Assembly: GCF_000513195.1 (NCBI RefSeq)
Contig: NZ_CBVI010000007.1
Span: 62,001-126,000, forward strand
DNA length: 64,000 nt
Source: Bacteroides timonensis
GTDB lineage: Bacteria; Bacteroidota; Bacteroidia; Bacteroidales; Bacteroidaceae
Reading direction: 5' to 3'
Made by a program: the position numbers and the translations under genes. Shown here one piece after another: positions 1 to 10,377 of this stretch. The notes beneath the pieces are model-generated. The model was given only the letters and a program-made list of their open reading frames with translations. It did not search any database and was not told the origin of the DNA. Within the stretch, counting starts at the first letter, position 1. The number at the start of each line of letters is the position of its first letter.

Positions 1-1577
1 CCTTCCATTTCGTTCATCGCTTCTACATACCCCAACAATACTTCGGCATAGCGGAATATCGGATAAGTTTTCGCTTTTACCACTCCATTCCAAAAGATAC
101 AATCATCCTGATGCACATATTTCCGGCAGGTATATCCGGTTCTGGTTCTGTTATCATTATTATTCATATCAGATGCACTACCTCCGTAATAATAGTCGGT
201 AACATAGTTTCTGGTACCTGCTGACAAACCGTCACGGTGAGAAGTTGTAGGCCAGATACAAGCATTGAAACCAATAGCCGCATAAAAACGCGGCTCACGA
301 CCATCATCACGATGAGCTCTATTTCCGGAAAGAAGATAATCTGACGAGAATGTTTTATCTTGTCCCACTGCCTGCCATGATTTTTCCGCCTGAGTAGCTT
401 CACTAAACGGTCTACCGTCAGCCATCCGGTATTCATCAATCATATCCAAAGTAACACTAAATGAAGATATTCCCCCCAATTTGGAAGGTGTCACAAGAAT
501 ATAGTTTCCATTATTTCTTGAAAAATAGATGTATTCTTTAACCAACTCAGGCTGGTAAGTACCATCAAACAGCGTCTTGTATGACTTATAGGGATCTATG
601 CCTCCGGCTCCATCAGGGAAGTTGGCATCGGATACCGTCTCGGGAAGAGGCAATGTGCCTGTACCCTTTTCATTCACTATTTTAGGTACAGTATGGATGG
701 CATACTTATTCATATCAATAATCCGCTTGAACGTGGCGGCAGCTTTTCCCCACTTAACCTTGTCTTCCGTCTGGGCAATGAAATTCCTGCCTTCTGAGTC
801 TTTCCAATCGGAATAATAACTGTTACCATTGAAAAGGGGGCTGGCAGCATAGAGCTGCATACGAGCTTTGAACGCCAAAGCAGCACCCTTGGTAGGTATA
901 TACTGCAATGCATCTATACGACTTGGAGGCAGCAATTTAGCTGCTTCTTCAAAGTCGGCACAGATTTTCTCTACACACTCATCGTAAGTGGAACGCTCGA
1001 ATGAAACTGACGCTACATCTTCGTCCGTATCGAAAGGACGGTCGGGAAGTACAACCACAGGCCCGTACAATCTTACCAAATAGAAATAGAAGTAAGCCCG
1101 CAGAAAATAAGCCCTTCCCTTGAAATCACGCATTTCCATCTCGGTAAGCTCCTGGTTTTTGGATATATTCTCCAATACGATGTTGGCCTTACGGATTCCT
1201 TTATAGCAATCGCCCCACGGATTAAACCATGTGTTCGTTTCTTTCACTTCATCATAAAGTATAGCATTTCCATTCGTTACAAACGGAACGATTGCTTCAT
1301 CTGAGCCCAATCCACTGGGCAATGTAGAAGACGCTCCCCAACCATTCATAAGTATTGATTCATCGGGAAGCAGTGCAGCCGCTCCATTGATATACTCTTC
1401 CGTTCTGGAGCGGGAAAGGAAAATGGAGTCCAGCGTGGTCTGATCGTACACATATTTGTCAATGTCCAAGTATTTTTCGCACGAACCGAACATAATGCTT
1501 GAGACCAAAATAACGGTTATTGCGGCTATTCTGCCGAGAAAACCGAATTCTCTTTTATAATTTCTAAATTTTATCAT
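1..1577 (-). CDS. SusD/RagB-family nutrient-binding outer membrane lipoprotein (partial, C-terminus off window)
   Basis: Surface lipoprotein that captures glycans or other oligomers and passes them to its SusC partner. The 525 visible codons start at an ATG at 1577 and stay open to the window edge, so the C-terminus is missing. An N-terminal hydrophobic stretch ends in a lipobox (MFGSC followed by EKYLDID). Family signatures include GRAYFLRAYFYFYLVRLYG and the late RYAEVLLGYVEAMNEMEG. The gene starts 15 bp after the susC-like stop, the usual SusC-SusD order. The substrate cannot be told from sequence. The family call is secure. Confidence 0.95.
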   Translation of the reverse strand, partial: MIKFRNYKREFGFLGRIAAITVILVSSIMFGSCEKYLDIDKYVYDQTTLDSIFLSRSRTEEYINGAAALLPDESILMNGWGASSTLPSGLGSDEAIVPFVTNGNAILYDEVKETNTWFNPWGDCYKGIRKANIVLENISKNQELTEMEMRDFKGRAYFLRAYFYFYLVRLYGPVVVLPDRPFDTDEDVASVSFERSTYDECVEKICADFEEAAKLLPPSRIDALQYIPTKGAALAFKARMQLYAASPLFNGNSYYSDWKDSEGRNFIAQTEDKVKWGKAAATFKRIIDMNKYAIHTVPKIVNEKGTGTLPLPETVSDANFPDGAGGIDPYKSYKTLFDGTYQPELVKEYIYFSRNNGNYILVTPSKLGGISSFSVTLDMIDEYRMADGRPFSEATQAEKSWQAVGQDKTFSSDYLLSGNRAHRDDGREPRFYAAIGFNACIWPTTSHRDGLSAGTRNYVTDYYYGGSASDMNNNDNRTRTGYTCRKYVHQDDCIFWNGVVKAKTYPIFRYAEVLLGYVEAMNEME

Positions 1578-1592
1578 AATTGTCAGGTTATA

Positions 1593-4500
1593 TTAGAATG
1601 AAAGATTAAGCTGTAAAGTATACACTCGCTGGACAGGATAGACTGTTCCATTATCTCCCGCTTGTGCAGGATCCAGCATCTTCTCTTTAGACCAAACTGC
1701 CAAATTGTCTCCAATCACACTAATTACTGCTTTCTGGAGACCAAACTTTTTCAGGAATTGGTTCTTGAGTGTATAAGAGACTTGCACATTCTTCAGACGC
1801 AAGTAACTACCATCAGACAACCAAAAAGAAGATGATTGACTATTATTACTGCTACCTCCATAATAAAGACGAGGGTACTTGGCGTTCGGATTCTCGGTGG
1901 CAGGGTCGCCTGAGATTTCACGTGAAATCCATCGGTTTGCCGGATTGGCAAAGTCTGTAATCACATTACCAGCTGTACTACCCGAGAATGGCTGATACAT
2001 ATTTCCACCTTTAAAATAAGTCACGCGGCTTACCCCCTCGAACAGGACACTTACATTGAAGTTCTTCCAGTTAAACTCTGTGGCAAATCCATACTGTATC
2101 TGAGGCACATAAGAATACTTCAAAGGTACAATATCATCCCAATTGACAATGCCATCGCCATTGACATCCTTATACTTGATGTCACCCGGCAAGTAATTGC
2201 CAAAATCCTGACGAGGACTATTATCTATATCTGCCTGGTCTTTAAACAAGCCCAAAGCTATCAGTCCTCGGTTAATGTTGTGTTGATAACCTACGGCTGA
2301 TTGGTAATCGTATTTCTTAAGATCTTCCTCGAAATTGGTGATTTTGTTCATGGACTGTGTGTAGTTGGCACGTATAATCAGGTATTTGTCATTGTCACCC
2401 AAAGGCTGCGTATATGAGATATGTCCATCCATACCCCAGCTCTTCATTTCACCTACATTGGCCCAAGGTAATGACGGAAGTCCCATCTCTTCGGGTACAC
2501 TCTGGCGTTGTTGATAAATACCTGAACGCATATCCTGGAAGAAATCGACTGTCATATCAAAACGTTCGTGGAAGAAACGTGTATCAATACCGATGTTATA
2601 CTTTATAGCCTTTTCCCAACGCAGATTGCTGGAACCCACTTGTGTTTCGGTCAAACCTGCACCGTTATTCCAACTGCCGGAACCTGTGTGACCAATCAAA
2701 GTAAGATAGGGAAAACGTACCGCGTCGTTCCAAGTGAGGCGATCGTTGCCTACTATACCATACGAAGCCCTGATTTTGAGATAATTGATGAATTTGTCCT
2801 TATCACGCCAGAAGGGATATTGCGTGGGAGCCCAACCTATAGAAACAGCGGGGAACCAACCAAATTTCTTACCTTTCTCAAAAGCCTCCGAACCGGTGTA
2901 ACCCATATTAAATTCGGCCATATAAGTATCATCATACGAATAAGAAAAACGGCTTGAGTAACTATTATAACGTTTAGGGATAGCAGTCAGCAATTGATTA
3001 TATTTCGATGCTTCATAATCGCTCCATTCGGCCTTCACCAAAGCACCTACCTTATGCACTTTATTAAATACCCGGTCGTAATTCAGTCGGAAATCCCAAT
3101 AAATTTTACGCTCAGTGTCATTCCAATTTGAATAATAGGGCTCCACTGCATCAGATATTTTCTCCAAATCAAGTGTTCCATCGCGCTTGTAACCATGAGC
3201 ATAATAAATGGCCGGCAGTTTTTCGCGAACTTGGGTTCTCGCACCCATCGAATTAATGTTAACCAATCCTGCAATACTCAGTCCGGGAGTTATCATCTTC
3301 AAATCCTGATTGAGCTGCATCGTGATTTTATTTTCATTGGAATAGAACTTGCGATAGCCCGTCATATTCAACAATACATACGGACTGATATTCGATTTAT
3401 CAGTGCCATATCCAGGTGCCTGCCCTGTGGTGTACATCAACGGTACTGTCACCGGAGTCAGATTGGATTGTGCCTGCCACAATACCTTACTGTCGTTTCC
3501 ATATCCCGGATAATTCTGAGTAACAATTACAGTCTCTTCATTCAGCGAAAGCGTAGTAGTGGAAGTGACATTCACATCCACATTAGCACGGAAATTAAAC
3601 TTGTTGTAATTTACGTTCGTATTGTATTTGTTTACCCCTTTGTCTTGCTTAAAAATAGCATCTTTTGTCGTAAAACCGGCACTGATATAATAACGAGCCA
3701 CTTCACCACCTCCTGATGCACTCAGGAAGTATTGTTGGTTCCAGGTATAGTCTTTCAAGATAACATCCCGCCAATCCACATCCGGATGAAAATCAGGGTC
3801 CATGTGGTTTCTGAACAAATCCACATCCACATCGGAATAGACAGGAATACGTCCACGTGTCACGGCAGCTTCATTGGCGAGTGCCGCATATTCCGCAGCA
3901 CGTACATATTTGGGCATTCGAGGAGAATAAGAAATACCAGTATTTGCCTTCACCTGCAAATTCAGCTTTCCCGCCTTACCCTTCTTGGTACTTACCAATA
4001 CTACACCGTTGGCACCACGCACACCGTAAACCGCCGTAGAAGAGGCATCCTTCAAGATAGAGAAACTTTCGATGTCTTCGGGGTCGAGCGTATTCAAGTT
4101 ACCTTCGATACCGTCAATCAACACCAAAGCACCCTGTCCGGCACCAAAGGTACTGATACCACGCACCCAAAACTCGGAGAAATCCTTACCCGGTTCTCCA
4201 CTACGTGTAACAGAAATGATGCCCGGAACACGTCCGCCCAACATGTTACTTACGGAAGTGGCAGGAGTTTTCAACGTAGCCACCTCAACTCCGGTAATGG
4301 CACCTGTCACATTAATCTTCTTCTGTACCTTACCCGATGCCGTAACCACAACCTCGTCCATTACATTCGAACTCTCCTTCAACACCACGCGCATGCGCTC
4401 GTCGCTCTTGTTCATCTTTATCTCCTGAGGATCATACCCCACATAAGATATGACCAACGTATGCCCGGCTTTGATACCCCCTATCTTGAAACGGCCGTCA

Positions 4501-4676
4501 ATATCCGTAATGGCACCCATAGAAGGAACTTCCTTTACAGAAATCGATACTCCGATTAAGAGCTCGCCTTTCTCGTCCATAACCGAACCAGAAGCTACCA
4601 CAGTCTGTTGCGCATAGGCCAAATTCATAGAACTTACCCATGCCATAAGAAACAGTAATATATGTTTAATCTTCAT
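1593..4676 (-). CDS. SusC/RagA-family TonB-linked outer membrane transporter
   Basis: A 1027-residue TonB-dependent outer membrane channel that imports the ligand held by the adjacent SusD. A signal peptide (about 1-22, ending LAYAQQ) is followed by a carboxypeptidase-regulatory-like domain (about 26-108), a region containing DEVVVTASGKVQKK, and a plug with LVLIDGIEGNLNTLDPEDIE and AVYGVRGANGVVLVSTKKGK. A 22-strand type barrel then ends in LQLNLSF, with the usual terminal Phe. Length is normal for the class. It lies 28 bp downstream of the TIG/NHL gene, so one transcript from about 6100 to the SusD gene is likely. The regulator encoded upstream is the obvious controller. Confidence 0.96.
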   Translation of the reverse strand: MKIKHILLFLMAWVSSMNLAYAQQTVVASGSVMDEKGELLIGVSISVKEVPSMGAITDIDGRFKIGGIKAGHTLVISYVGYDPQEIKMNKSDERMRVVLKESSNVMDEVVVTASGKVQKKINVTGAITGVEVATLKTPATSVSNMLGGRVPGIISVTRSGEPGKDFSEFWVRGISTFGAGQGALVLIDGIEGNLNTLDPEDIESFSILKDASSTAVYGVRGANGVVLVSTKKGKAGKLNLQVKANTGISYSPRMPKYVRAAEYAALANEAAVTRGRIPVYSDVDVDLFRNHMDPDFHPDVDWRDVILKDYTWNQQYFLSASGGGEVARYYISAGFTTKDAIFKQDKGVNKYNTNVNYNKFNFRANVDVNVTSTTTLSLNEETVIVTQNYPGYGNDSKVLWQAQSNLTPVTVPLMYTTGQAPGYGTDKSNISPYVLLNMTGYRKFYSNENKITMQLNQDLKMITPGLSIAGLVNINSMGARTQVREKLPAIYYAHGYKRDGTLDLEKISDAVEPYYSNWNDTERKIYWDFRLNYDRVFNKVHKVGALVKAEWSDYEASKYNQLLTAIPKRYNSYSSRFSYSYDDTYMAEFNMGYTGSEAFEKGKKFGWFPAVSIGWAPTQYPFWRDKDKFINYLKIRASYGIVGNDRLTWNDAVRFPYLTLIGHTGSGSWNNGAGLTETQVGSSNLRWEKAIKYNIGIDTRFFHERFDMTVDFFQDMRSGIYQQRQSVPEEMGLPSLPWANVGEMKSWGMDGHISYTQPLGDNDKYLIIRANYTQSMNKITNFEEDLKKYDYQSAVGYQHNINRGLIALGLFKDQADIDNSPRQDFGNYLPGDIKYKDVNGDGIVNWDDIVPLKYSYVPQIQYGFATEFNWKNFNVSVLFEGVSRVTYFKGGNMYQPFSGSTAGNVITDFANPANRWISREISGDPATENPNAKYPRLYYGGSSNNSQSSSFWLSDGSYLRLKNVQVSYTLKNQFLKKFGLQKAVISVIGDNLAVWSKEKMLDPAQAGDNGTVYPVQRVYTLQLNLSF

Positions 4677-4704
4677 CTTGATTCATTTTATATGATTTCT
4701 ACTT

Positions 4705-6033
4705 TTATTCAATTGTCATTTTCCGGATTGCCTTTGAAGATTCTTCACCAATGAAGAAGTTCTCTTCCGAATCCAAAGCAATACACAATGGATTATCAAA
4801 CAATGCATCCGTAGGGAATCCGTTTAGTCTTCCTGACCGATCGGGAGCTCCCGCTACCAAAGAGACAAGCCTTCCTTTGATTTTCACAATGCAATGGCTA
4901 TTTTTGCAACATACATAGAGTTCACCGTTACTATTCACCGCCATTCCGCAAGGTTGTTTCAATACGGCATCCGTCAATCTATCTCCAAAAGCTGTAGCCA
5001 ACCATCCCGGTTGGAAGCCGGCATAGCGTTCCACTTGCCATGCGCCCGAAGTATCTTTCCATATCTTCACAATGCCATTACTCTCAGGATAAGAGGCGAA
5101 AAAGCACTTATCGTATTTACTATAAGTCAGATAATGCCTCCACTGGCTGGTGTTCACTCCATCAAAAGCCGGGTAATCTGATGTAGCAAATAACTTTGTA
5201 TAACCTTTATCTTCCAAATCTATTTCATAAAGACCATCACCGGACATTGCATACAAATAGCGGTCATCTTCAGCATAAGCCAATGCCCCCTGGCAATCGC
5301 CTTGGAAAGGTATTGTGAGACCAAGAGAGTTTAAAATCCATCCATCCGCACGAGTAGCTGTGTATAAAGCACCTCCACTACGGGGCATGATACTCACTTT
5401 TTCTCTTGAACTATCAACTGCAACAGCACCCATATAACCAATATTAATCAGACGAATCACCGTATTATCCTCTAATGACACAAAATAGGTACGGTCGCCC
5501 CATCCTCCTCCAACGAAAATGAAATTATCACTCTTTTGTCCTGCAACAGCTACAATTCCTGTACACTCATTCATTCGGAATTCTTCTATTTTACTGTCAT
5601 CTGACGATGTCCATCCGTCTTCACCAAATTTTCCCAATATTGTTTTCACAGATTGAGTTTGATAATACTTAAACTTCACATTGTCAGAGGTGTACCTTTT
5701 ACCTTCCACTTCCAATGTTATCTCGTTATAGCCAGGCAACTGCTTGGGGATAAGCCCATACAATTCATTTCCGTTGTTGTTTACTATAACCGCTTCCTTA
5801 TCGGCAAAGAAAACTTTGACTTTTCCGGTCGTATCAACTGGAAAGTTTCCTTTGATAATAAAAGAATCGTTGATTCTTCCCCAGTCGGGTGACATGGATT
5901 TTAACTCAATAGGCTTGCTCGAATCATAATAGTTGCCTATTTCAGGCCATTTCTCAATTACTTCTTCGCCATTACAACTTGCGAACAAAATACTTAAGAA
6001 AAGAAAAACAAAATAAAGCTTGTTGTTCTTCAT
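4705..6033 (-). CDS. IPT/TIG and NHL-repeat surface lipoprotein of the SusC/D locus
   Basis: A 442-residue predicted lipoprotein, probably a surface glycan-binding or accessory protein of this locus. The start at 6033 places a signal sequence and lipobox (LFASC, then NGEE) at the N-terminus. An upstream in-frame ATG at 6066 would bury that signal, so I reject it. An IPT/TIG immunoglobulin-like domain occupies about 35-120. The rest reads as an NHL-type propeller, with late repeats such as GMAVNSNGELYVCC and PLCIALDSEENFFIGE. It is first in the presumed TIG-SusC-SusD transcript. Proteins of this build are commonly encoded beside SusC/D, but the ligand is unknown. Confidence 0.8.
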   Translation of the reverse strand: MKNNKLYFVFLFLSILFASCNGEEVIEKWPEIGNYYDSSKPIELKSMSPDWGRINDSFIIKGNFPVDTTGKVKVFFADKEAVIVNNNGNELYGLIPKQLPGYNEITLEVEGKRYTSDNVKFKYYQTQSVKTILGKFGEDGWTSSDDSKIEEFRMNECTGIVAVAGQKSDNFIFVGGGWGDRTYFVSLEDNTVIRLINIGYMGAVAVDSSREKVSIMPRSGGALYTATRADGWILNSLGLTIPFQGDCQGALAYAEDDRYLYAMSGDGLYEIDLEDKGYTKLFATSDYPAFDGVNTSQWRHYLTYSKYDKCFFASYPESNGIVKIWKDTSGAWQVERYAGFQPGWLATAFGDRLTDAVLKQPCGMAVNSNGELYVCCKNSHCIVKIKGRLVSLVAGAPDRSGRLNGFPTDALFDNPLCIALDSEENFFIGEESSKAIRKMTIE

Positions 6034-6401
6034 AATATATAAGTAGTGGGGTTCTATGTTTTTCATTACTAATAGTAGTCATTGGTACCAGCCCCCCCTT
6101 TAAATACCAAAGCTACGTAAAACTCATTGCAGATTACCGAAAGTGATATGTATCGCTACGGTTATCTCTGATTCTACAATCTTTACATAATAGCTGACTT
6201 AACCGTCATTATCATACATACATTTCATAAGATTAACTTGATTAGATTTAACATAACAATAACTCCATCGATATACATTCCGTACATCGATACACAAAGC
6301 TACAGAAGTGTACCCAATACACTTTTAGATATTAGATATATAATTTTAGATATTAGATATTCTAACTAATAAATAATAAAAAAGAGGAAAAAAGAAGTAA
6401 A
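6034..6401 (-). promoter_or_regulatory. Upstream region of the TIG-SusC-SusD transcript
   Basis: 368 bp without a gene. On the minus strand TAGCTTTG occurs twice (6108-6115 and 6295-6302) and fits the Bacteroides -7 consensus TAnnTTTG. The nearer copy would give a leader of about 70 nt for the gene starting at 6033. No clear -33 TTG is seen, as expected for an activated promoter. A small hairpin (AAGTGTA / TACACTT, 6306-6324) and two 17-bp direct repeats (6323-6339, 6344-6360) lie just past the end of the sensor gene. Confidence 0.4.
6323..6360. repeat. Two 17-bp direct repeats, 21-bp period
   Basis: The 17-mer TTTTAGATATTAGATAT occurs at 6323-6339 and again exactly at 6344-6360, so the copies start 21 bp apart, two helical turns. 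They sit between the hybrid sensor gene and the operon it presumably controls. The spacing is compatible with a dimeric regulator site, but the sequence is also simple and AT-rich. Confidence 0.6.
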
Positions 6402-9400
6402 TCACACCTCTGTAGGAGACTTACCAAAATACTTTTTAAACACCGTACTAAAGTAACTGATACTGGAATAACCACAAAGTTCGCTAACTTCCGTGATAGT
6501 GTATTTATGAGATTGGAGCAATTCTAAACCCCGGTTTAAACGAATGGATTTAATAAACTCAATAGGCGATTGACCTGTCAATGCTTTTATTTTTTTATAT
6601 AACAGGGAACCGCTCACATGCATTTCCATAGCAAAGCTTTCTTTGTCAAAATCCAGATTTTGCATATTATTATGAATCACCTCCACGGCTTTTTTCACAA
6701 ACTGATCATTAAGCTCATTCGCCAGAATAACCTGTTGCTCATCATTCTCCGGTTTTATCAATTTCAAAGCTTTCTCTCTGACGATTTCCCTGTTTCGCAT
6801 AAGGGACTTTATCCGTTGCTCCAAAAGTGATATATCAAAAGGCTTTGTGATATAATCTTCTGCCCCCAGACCTAAACCTTCCAATTGGTCACTTTTATCA
6901 CAAAGTGAAGTTAACAGGATTACCGGAATATGCGAAGTTTCAAAAGTAGATTTGATCAATTTACATAACTCAAACCCATCCATATCAGGCATCATCACAT
7001 CTGAAATAATCAATTCAGGAGATTCTTTCTGAAGCAATTCCCATGCTTCATTACCATTGCCAGCTTCTAAAATGTAATATTGATTTTCAAAAGAATACTT
7101 CAGGAAGTTCCGCAAATCCTTATTATCGTCCACGATTAATATAGATTTCTTCTTTCCGGATCTATCATCTTCCTGTTTATATTCCGACTGATCAGACGGA
7201 CCATCGGCAGATATGATATTGCCCGGTTCTTCATGTTCAACAGGTGCAACCTCAACCACTTCTTTATAAGGGATGTTTATTTTGAATAAAGAACCTTCAT
7301 TCTCCTTACTTTCAAGCGAGACTTTTCCCTCATGCATCAAAACGTAATTCTTCACCAATAACAGGCCTATCCCAGAGCCTACCATGCGTGAATTAACCTT
7401 ATTATCTCCCCTATAAAACTCTTTGAACAGTTTCTTCTGGGCATTATCCGAGATACCCAATCCATAATCTCTTACCTCCAAGCTCCAATAGTACTCATTA
7501 CAATTCAATGTAAGCTCCACTTTACCATTCGTATGGGAATATTTGATTGCATTAGATATCAAATTATCAACGACTTTCTCTATTTTCAATTCATCGACAG
7601 CTGACATATAAGATTCCCTGTTAGAGACAAACTCCAATACAACATTCTTTTTTCCCGCTGTAGACTTGAACATTGTTTTCCGCCTGTACACCAAATTAAC
7701 AATATCAACCATTACCAGAAACAGTTGTCCTTTCCCCATATCCACTTTCTGGAAATCCAAAAGTTGGGTTGCGACATTAGATAAACGTTCAGACTGTTCC
7801 GTAGCCAGATTCAGATAATAGTGCCCTTTCTCTGACAATTCTTTCTCTTTATTCAATTCCTGAATAGGCGCGTTTATCAACGTTATCGATGTACGAAGAT
7901 CATGAGCGGTATTTGTGAAAAAACGGATTTTATCTTCGGCATGGCGCTGTTTCAAACGATTTATATAGAACTTAAGCACAAAGAATGTGATGCTCATTAT
8001 AATAATGAATATCACTAGACGGAACCACCACGTCTGCCAGTAAAGCGGTATAACGTGTATATCCAATGTACGTTCATCGACTATCTGAGAAAGTGAATTA
8101 TTGTACATTCTTACTTTAAGCCGGAAATTTCCATTAGGAATATTGGTATAAGTAAGTATTTGCTGGCTGGAAGGATGTGACCACTCCGCATCAAGACCTT
8201 CCATTTTCCATGAAAATTTTATTTCTTTGGAAGAAACCCCAATAGGCAATACCTCAAGTGTCAGAGTATTCTGATCATATTTGAATGAAATATCTGTTTG
8301 CTTATTAACCGGAATTCCACGTAACAAATCTTGATTTTCTCTGATAGAACTGCCGGAAATAGTGATATTCTGGAAATAAATCTCCCCGTTGAGCTGGGTA
8401 TGATATAATTTATCGGGGTTAAACATTACCGCTCCATTATTTGTACCCCACATTAATTCACCATTGCGTAATTTGCAGCTGGCATTCACATTGAACGAAG
8501 CACTGGAAAGAGCTAAAGTAGAATAATAAGTATGCACCGTGCTGTCGGCAGGATTATAACGACACAAACCATTTTCCGTACCTAACCATAAATACCCATT
8601 ATCATACATGACACTGTTAACATAATTAGATGGCAATCCGGATTCCACTGTTATTTTATGAGTTTCACGATTCGTGTAATTATAGTGTAGCAATCCGTCT
8701 CCGGAAGTAGCCACCCAAATATCATCCTCCATTACTAAAAGATCTTGTGCAAGGCATTCCGGTAAAAAAGTGATTTTCCCCGTTTCTTTGTCTAACAAAA
8801 GCACAGAATAAGTACAAGCCAGCAACATTTTTCCCGGAGAAAACTCCATAAACGTACGCATGGGCTGTGCACCATACGTATGAAAACGTTTTTCTTTCGT
8901 TAAATAACATATTACATCTTGGATACCTCCAATCCAGATATCACCCTCGCTATCCTTATATATATTCATTATAAATTTACCATCAGACTTCAAATCCGAT
9001 GTATTCCGTGGATAATGAACCAATTCTTTTCCGGTATTCCGATCTAAAACATAAAATCCGGATGAGAACGAACCCGCCCAGATGTTTCCTTCATCATCTT
9101 CACATAAAGCCAGAAAGACCTGCGCCTGTTCCTGTTTATTCTGATAATAAGTATCCCATTCATTAGTAGCTACTCTCCACCTGCTTATCCCATTATTCGT
9201 AGCAAACCAGATATCTCCTTTACTATCTTCCAGTATCTTGTTTACATTATTATTCCCTAAAGAATTCGGATTATTAACCTGATGGGTAATTTGATTAATT
9301 AAAGGAGATTTCCAGTCGAAGAAAGAAAGTCCGCCAGTATAGGTAGCGACCCATACTCTTTGCTTACCATCGCAATAAATATCATAAACTCCATCCCCGC

Positions 9401-10268
9401 GAAGAGAGAAAGGATTATCAATATCTTCTTTCAGAATGTTCAGAACCGTTTTTTTATCCTTATCCAATTCCCATACTCCCTGTCCGTCAATCCCAACCAA
9501 TAATGTCGAATCAGAACTTTCCGTTATCACTCCGATTGGCTGCTTTGGAAAATCAGAAAATGGCAATAACGATTTTTTTTGCATATCCAGATAAAAAAGA
9601 CCGTCAGTAGAAGTTCCTATCCATAAAACCTCTCCTTTATTATCATAAAAAAGACTGTTTATCTGAAAAGTATTATTTATTTCACATACACTTTTTTGCT
9701 CCAATGTATTCATATTCAGCAAACTAATGCTATCCTGATACGTTACAAGTAAGTGTGTCTGATCATAAGGTGCTATGTTCTGTGTCAGATTTTGTTTCTC
9801 ACCTATTTGAGTAAATATTCCATTTTTATATTTGCACAATCCTCCGGACGTGGGAATCCAAAGAGTCTGTTCATCATCAATAATGATTTTACCTACACTT
9901 AAAAAAGTATTATTGAAAGATATTCTGAGATCCAGAAATAAATCAAACCGGTCATACAGTTCATTATAATGAAAGAATTGCCCATTATTCGTATATGCTA
10001 TTAAAAACGAGTTATTATAGGCCAGCTTGACATTTATGATATTGGCAGTTTTATAAGGAAGTTGATAAATGCGATAATCACTTTCCGTAATTCTCAATAT
10101 ACCCGTTTTAGAAGAAGCCCAAATAAAGCCATTCTCATCTTTGCAGACAGAAGCCATTTCCCGCATGGAAATTCCATACATCGTATTAATATTATAAAAC
10201 TTCACATCTGAAGCATATATATTAAAAATAGAAAGAAAAAGAAAGAATATAAGCAGCCGTGATTTCAT
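6402..10268 (-). CDS. Hybrid two-component system regulator (one-protein sensor kinase, receiver and AraC activator)
   Basis: A 1288-residue inner membrane regulator that senses a periplasmic ligand, usually an oligosaccharide, and activates the neighbouring SusC/D-type operon. Order: signal peptide (about 1-20), propeller of two-component regulator repeats (about 25-660), Y_Y_Y domain (about 680-735), membrane helix (about 745-770), HisKA with NTAHDLRTSIT (His near 788), HATPase with SNAIKYS and GSGIGLLLVKNY, receiver with SILIVDDNKD and LIISDVMMPDMDG (Asp near 1092), and a C-terminal AraC-type HTH ending FKKYFGKSPTEV. The start at 10268 gives the signal peptide. An in-frame ATG at 10316 lies upstream of the likely promoter and is rejected. 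Family assignment is secure. Confidence 0.95.
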   Translation of the reverse strand: MKSRLLIFFLFLSIFNIYASDVKFYNINTMYGISMREMASVCKDENGFIWASSKTGILRITESDYRIYQLPYKTANIINVKLAYNNSFLIAYTNNGQFFHYNELYDRFDLFLDLRISFNNTFLSVGKIIIDDEQTLWIPTSGGLCKYKNGIFTQIGEKQNLTQNIAPYDQTHLLVTYQDSISLLNMNTLEQKSVCEINNTFQINSLFYDNKGEVLWIGTSTDGLFYLDMQKKSLLPFSDFPKQPIGVITESSDSTLLVGIDGQGVWELDKDKKTVLNILKEDIDNPFSLRGDGVYDIYCDGKQRVWVATYTGGLSFFDWKSPLINQITHQVNNPNSLGNNNVNKILEDSKGDIWFATNNGISRWRVATNEWDTYYQNKQEQAQVFLALCEDDEGNIWAGSFSSGFYVLDRNTGKELVHYPRNTSDLKSDGKFIMNIYKDSEGDIWIGGIQDVICYLTKEKRFHTYGAQPMRTFMEFSPGKMLLACTYSVLLLDKETGKITFLPECLAQDLLVMEDDIWVATSGDGLLHYNYTNRETHKITVESGLPSNYVNSVMYDNGYLWLGTENGLCRYNPADSTVHTYYSTLALSSASFNVNASCKLRNGELMWGTNNGAVMFNPDKLYHTQLNGEIYFQNITISGSSIRENQDLLRGIPVNKQTDISFKYDQNTLTLEVLPIGVSSKEIKFSWKMEGLDAEWSHPSSQQILTYTNIPNGNFRLKVRMYNNSLSQIVDERTLDIHVIPLYWQTWWFRLVIFIIIMSITFFVLKFYINRLKQRHAEDKIRFFTNTAHDLRTSITLINAPIQELNKEKELSEKGHYYLNLATEQSERLSNVATQLLDFQKVDMGKGQLFLVMVDIVNLVYRRKTMFKSTAGKKNVVLEFVSNRESYMSAVDELKIEKVVDNLISNAIKYSHTNGKVELTLNCNEYYWSLEVRDYGLGISDNAQKKLFKEFYRGDNKVNSRMVGSGIGLLLVKNYVLMHEGKVSLESKENEGSLFKINIPYKEVVEVAPVEHEEPGNIISADGPSDQSEYKQEDDRSGKKKSILIVDDNKDLRNFLKYSFENQYYILEAGNGNEAWELLQKESPELIISDVMMPDMDGFELCKLIKSTFETSHIPVILLTSLCDKSDQLEGLGLGAEDYITKPFDISLLEQRIKSLMRNREIVREKALKLIKPENDEQQVILANELNDQFVKKAVEVIHNNMQNLDFDKESFAMEMHVSGSLLYKKIKALTGQSPIEFIKSIRLNRGLELLQSHKYTITEVSELCGYSSISYFSTVFKKYFGKSPTEV

Positions 10269-10288
10269 AATATTACTGTTAGATGCTG

Positions 10289-10320
10289 CAAATATAATAT
10301 ATTTGAAAGCAACCAACCAA
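10289..10320 (-). promoter_or_regulatory. Promoter of the hybrid sensor gene
   Basis: On the minus strand TATATTTG (10289-10296) matches TAnnTTTG, with a TTG (10318-10320) about 21 bp upstream as the -33 element. The start site would fall roughly 15-20 nt before the ATG at 10268, which rules out a start at 10316. Confidence 0.55.
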
Positions 10321-10338
10321 TATATGCATTATTTTGTC

Positions 10339-10346
10339 TAATTTTG
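10339..10346 (+). promoter_or_regulatory. -7 element upstream of the SulP transporter gene
   Basis: TAATTTTG matches the Bacteroides -7 consensus and lies 31 bp before the ATG at 10378. I see no convincing -33 element. Confidence 0.45.
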
Positions 10347-10377
10347 CACCTCGTTTCACAAAAAGTACAGATTATTT

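Noticed and set aside
164..439. 91-codon minus-strand frame inside the SusD gene
   Set aside because: It is out of frame with the clear SusD coding sequence and has no motif.
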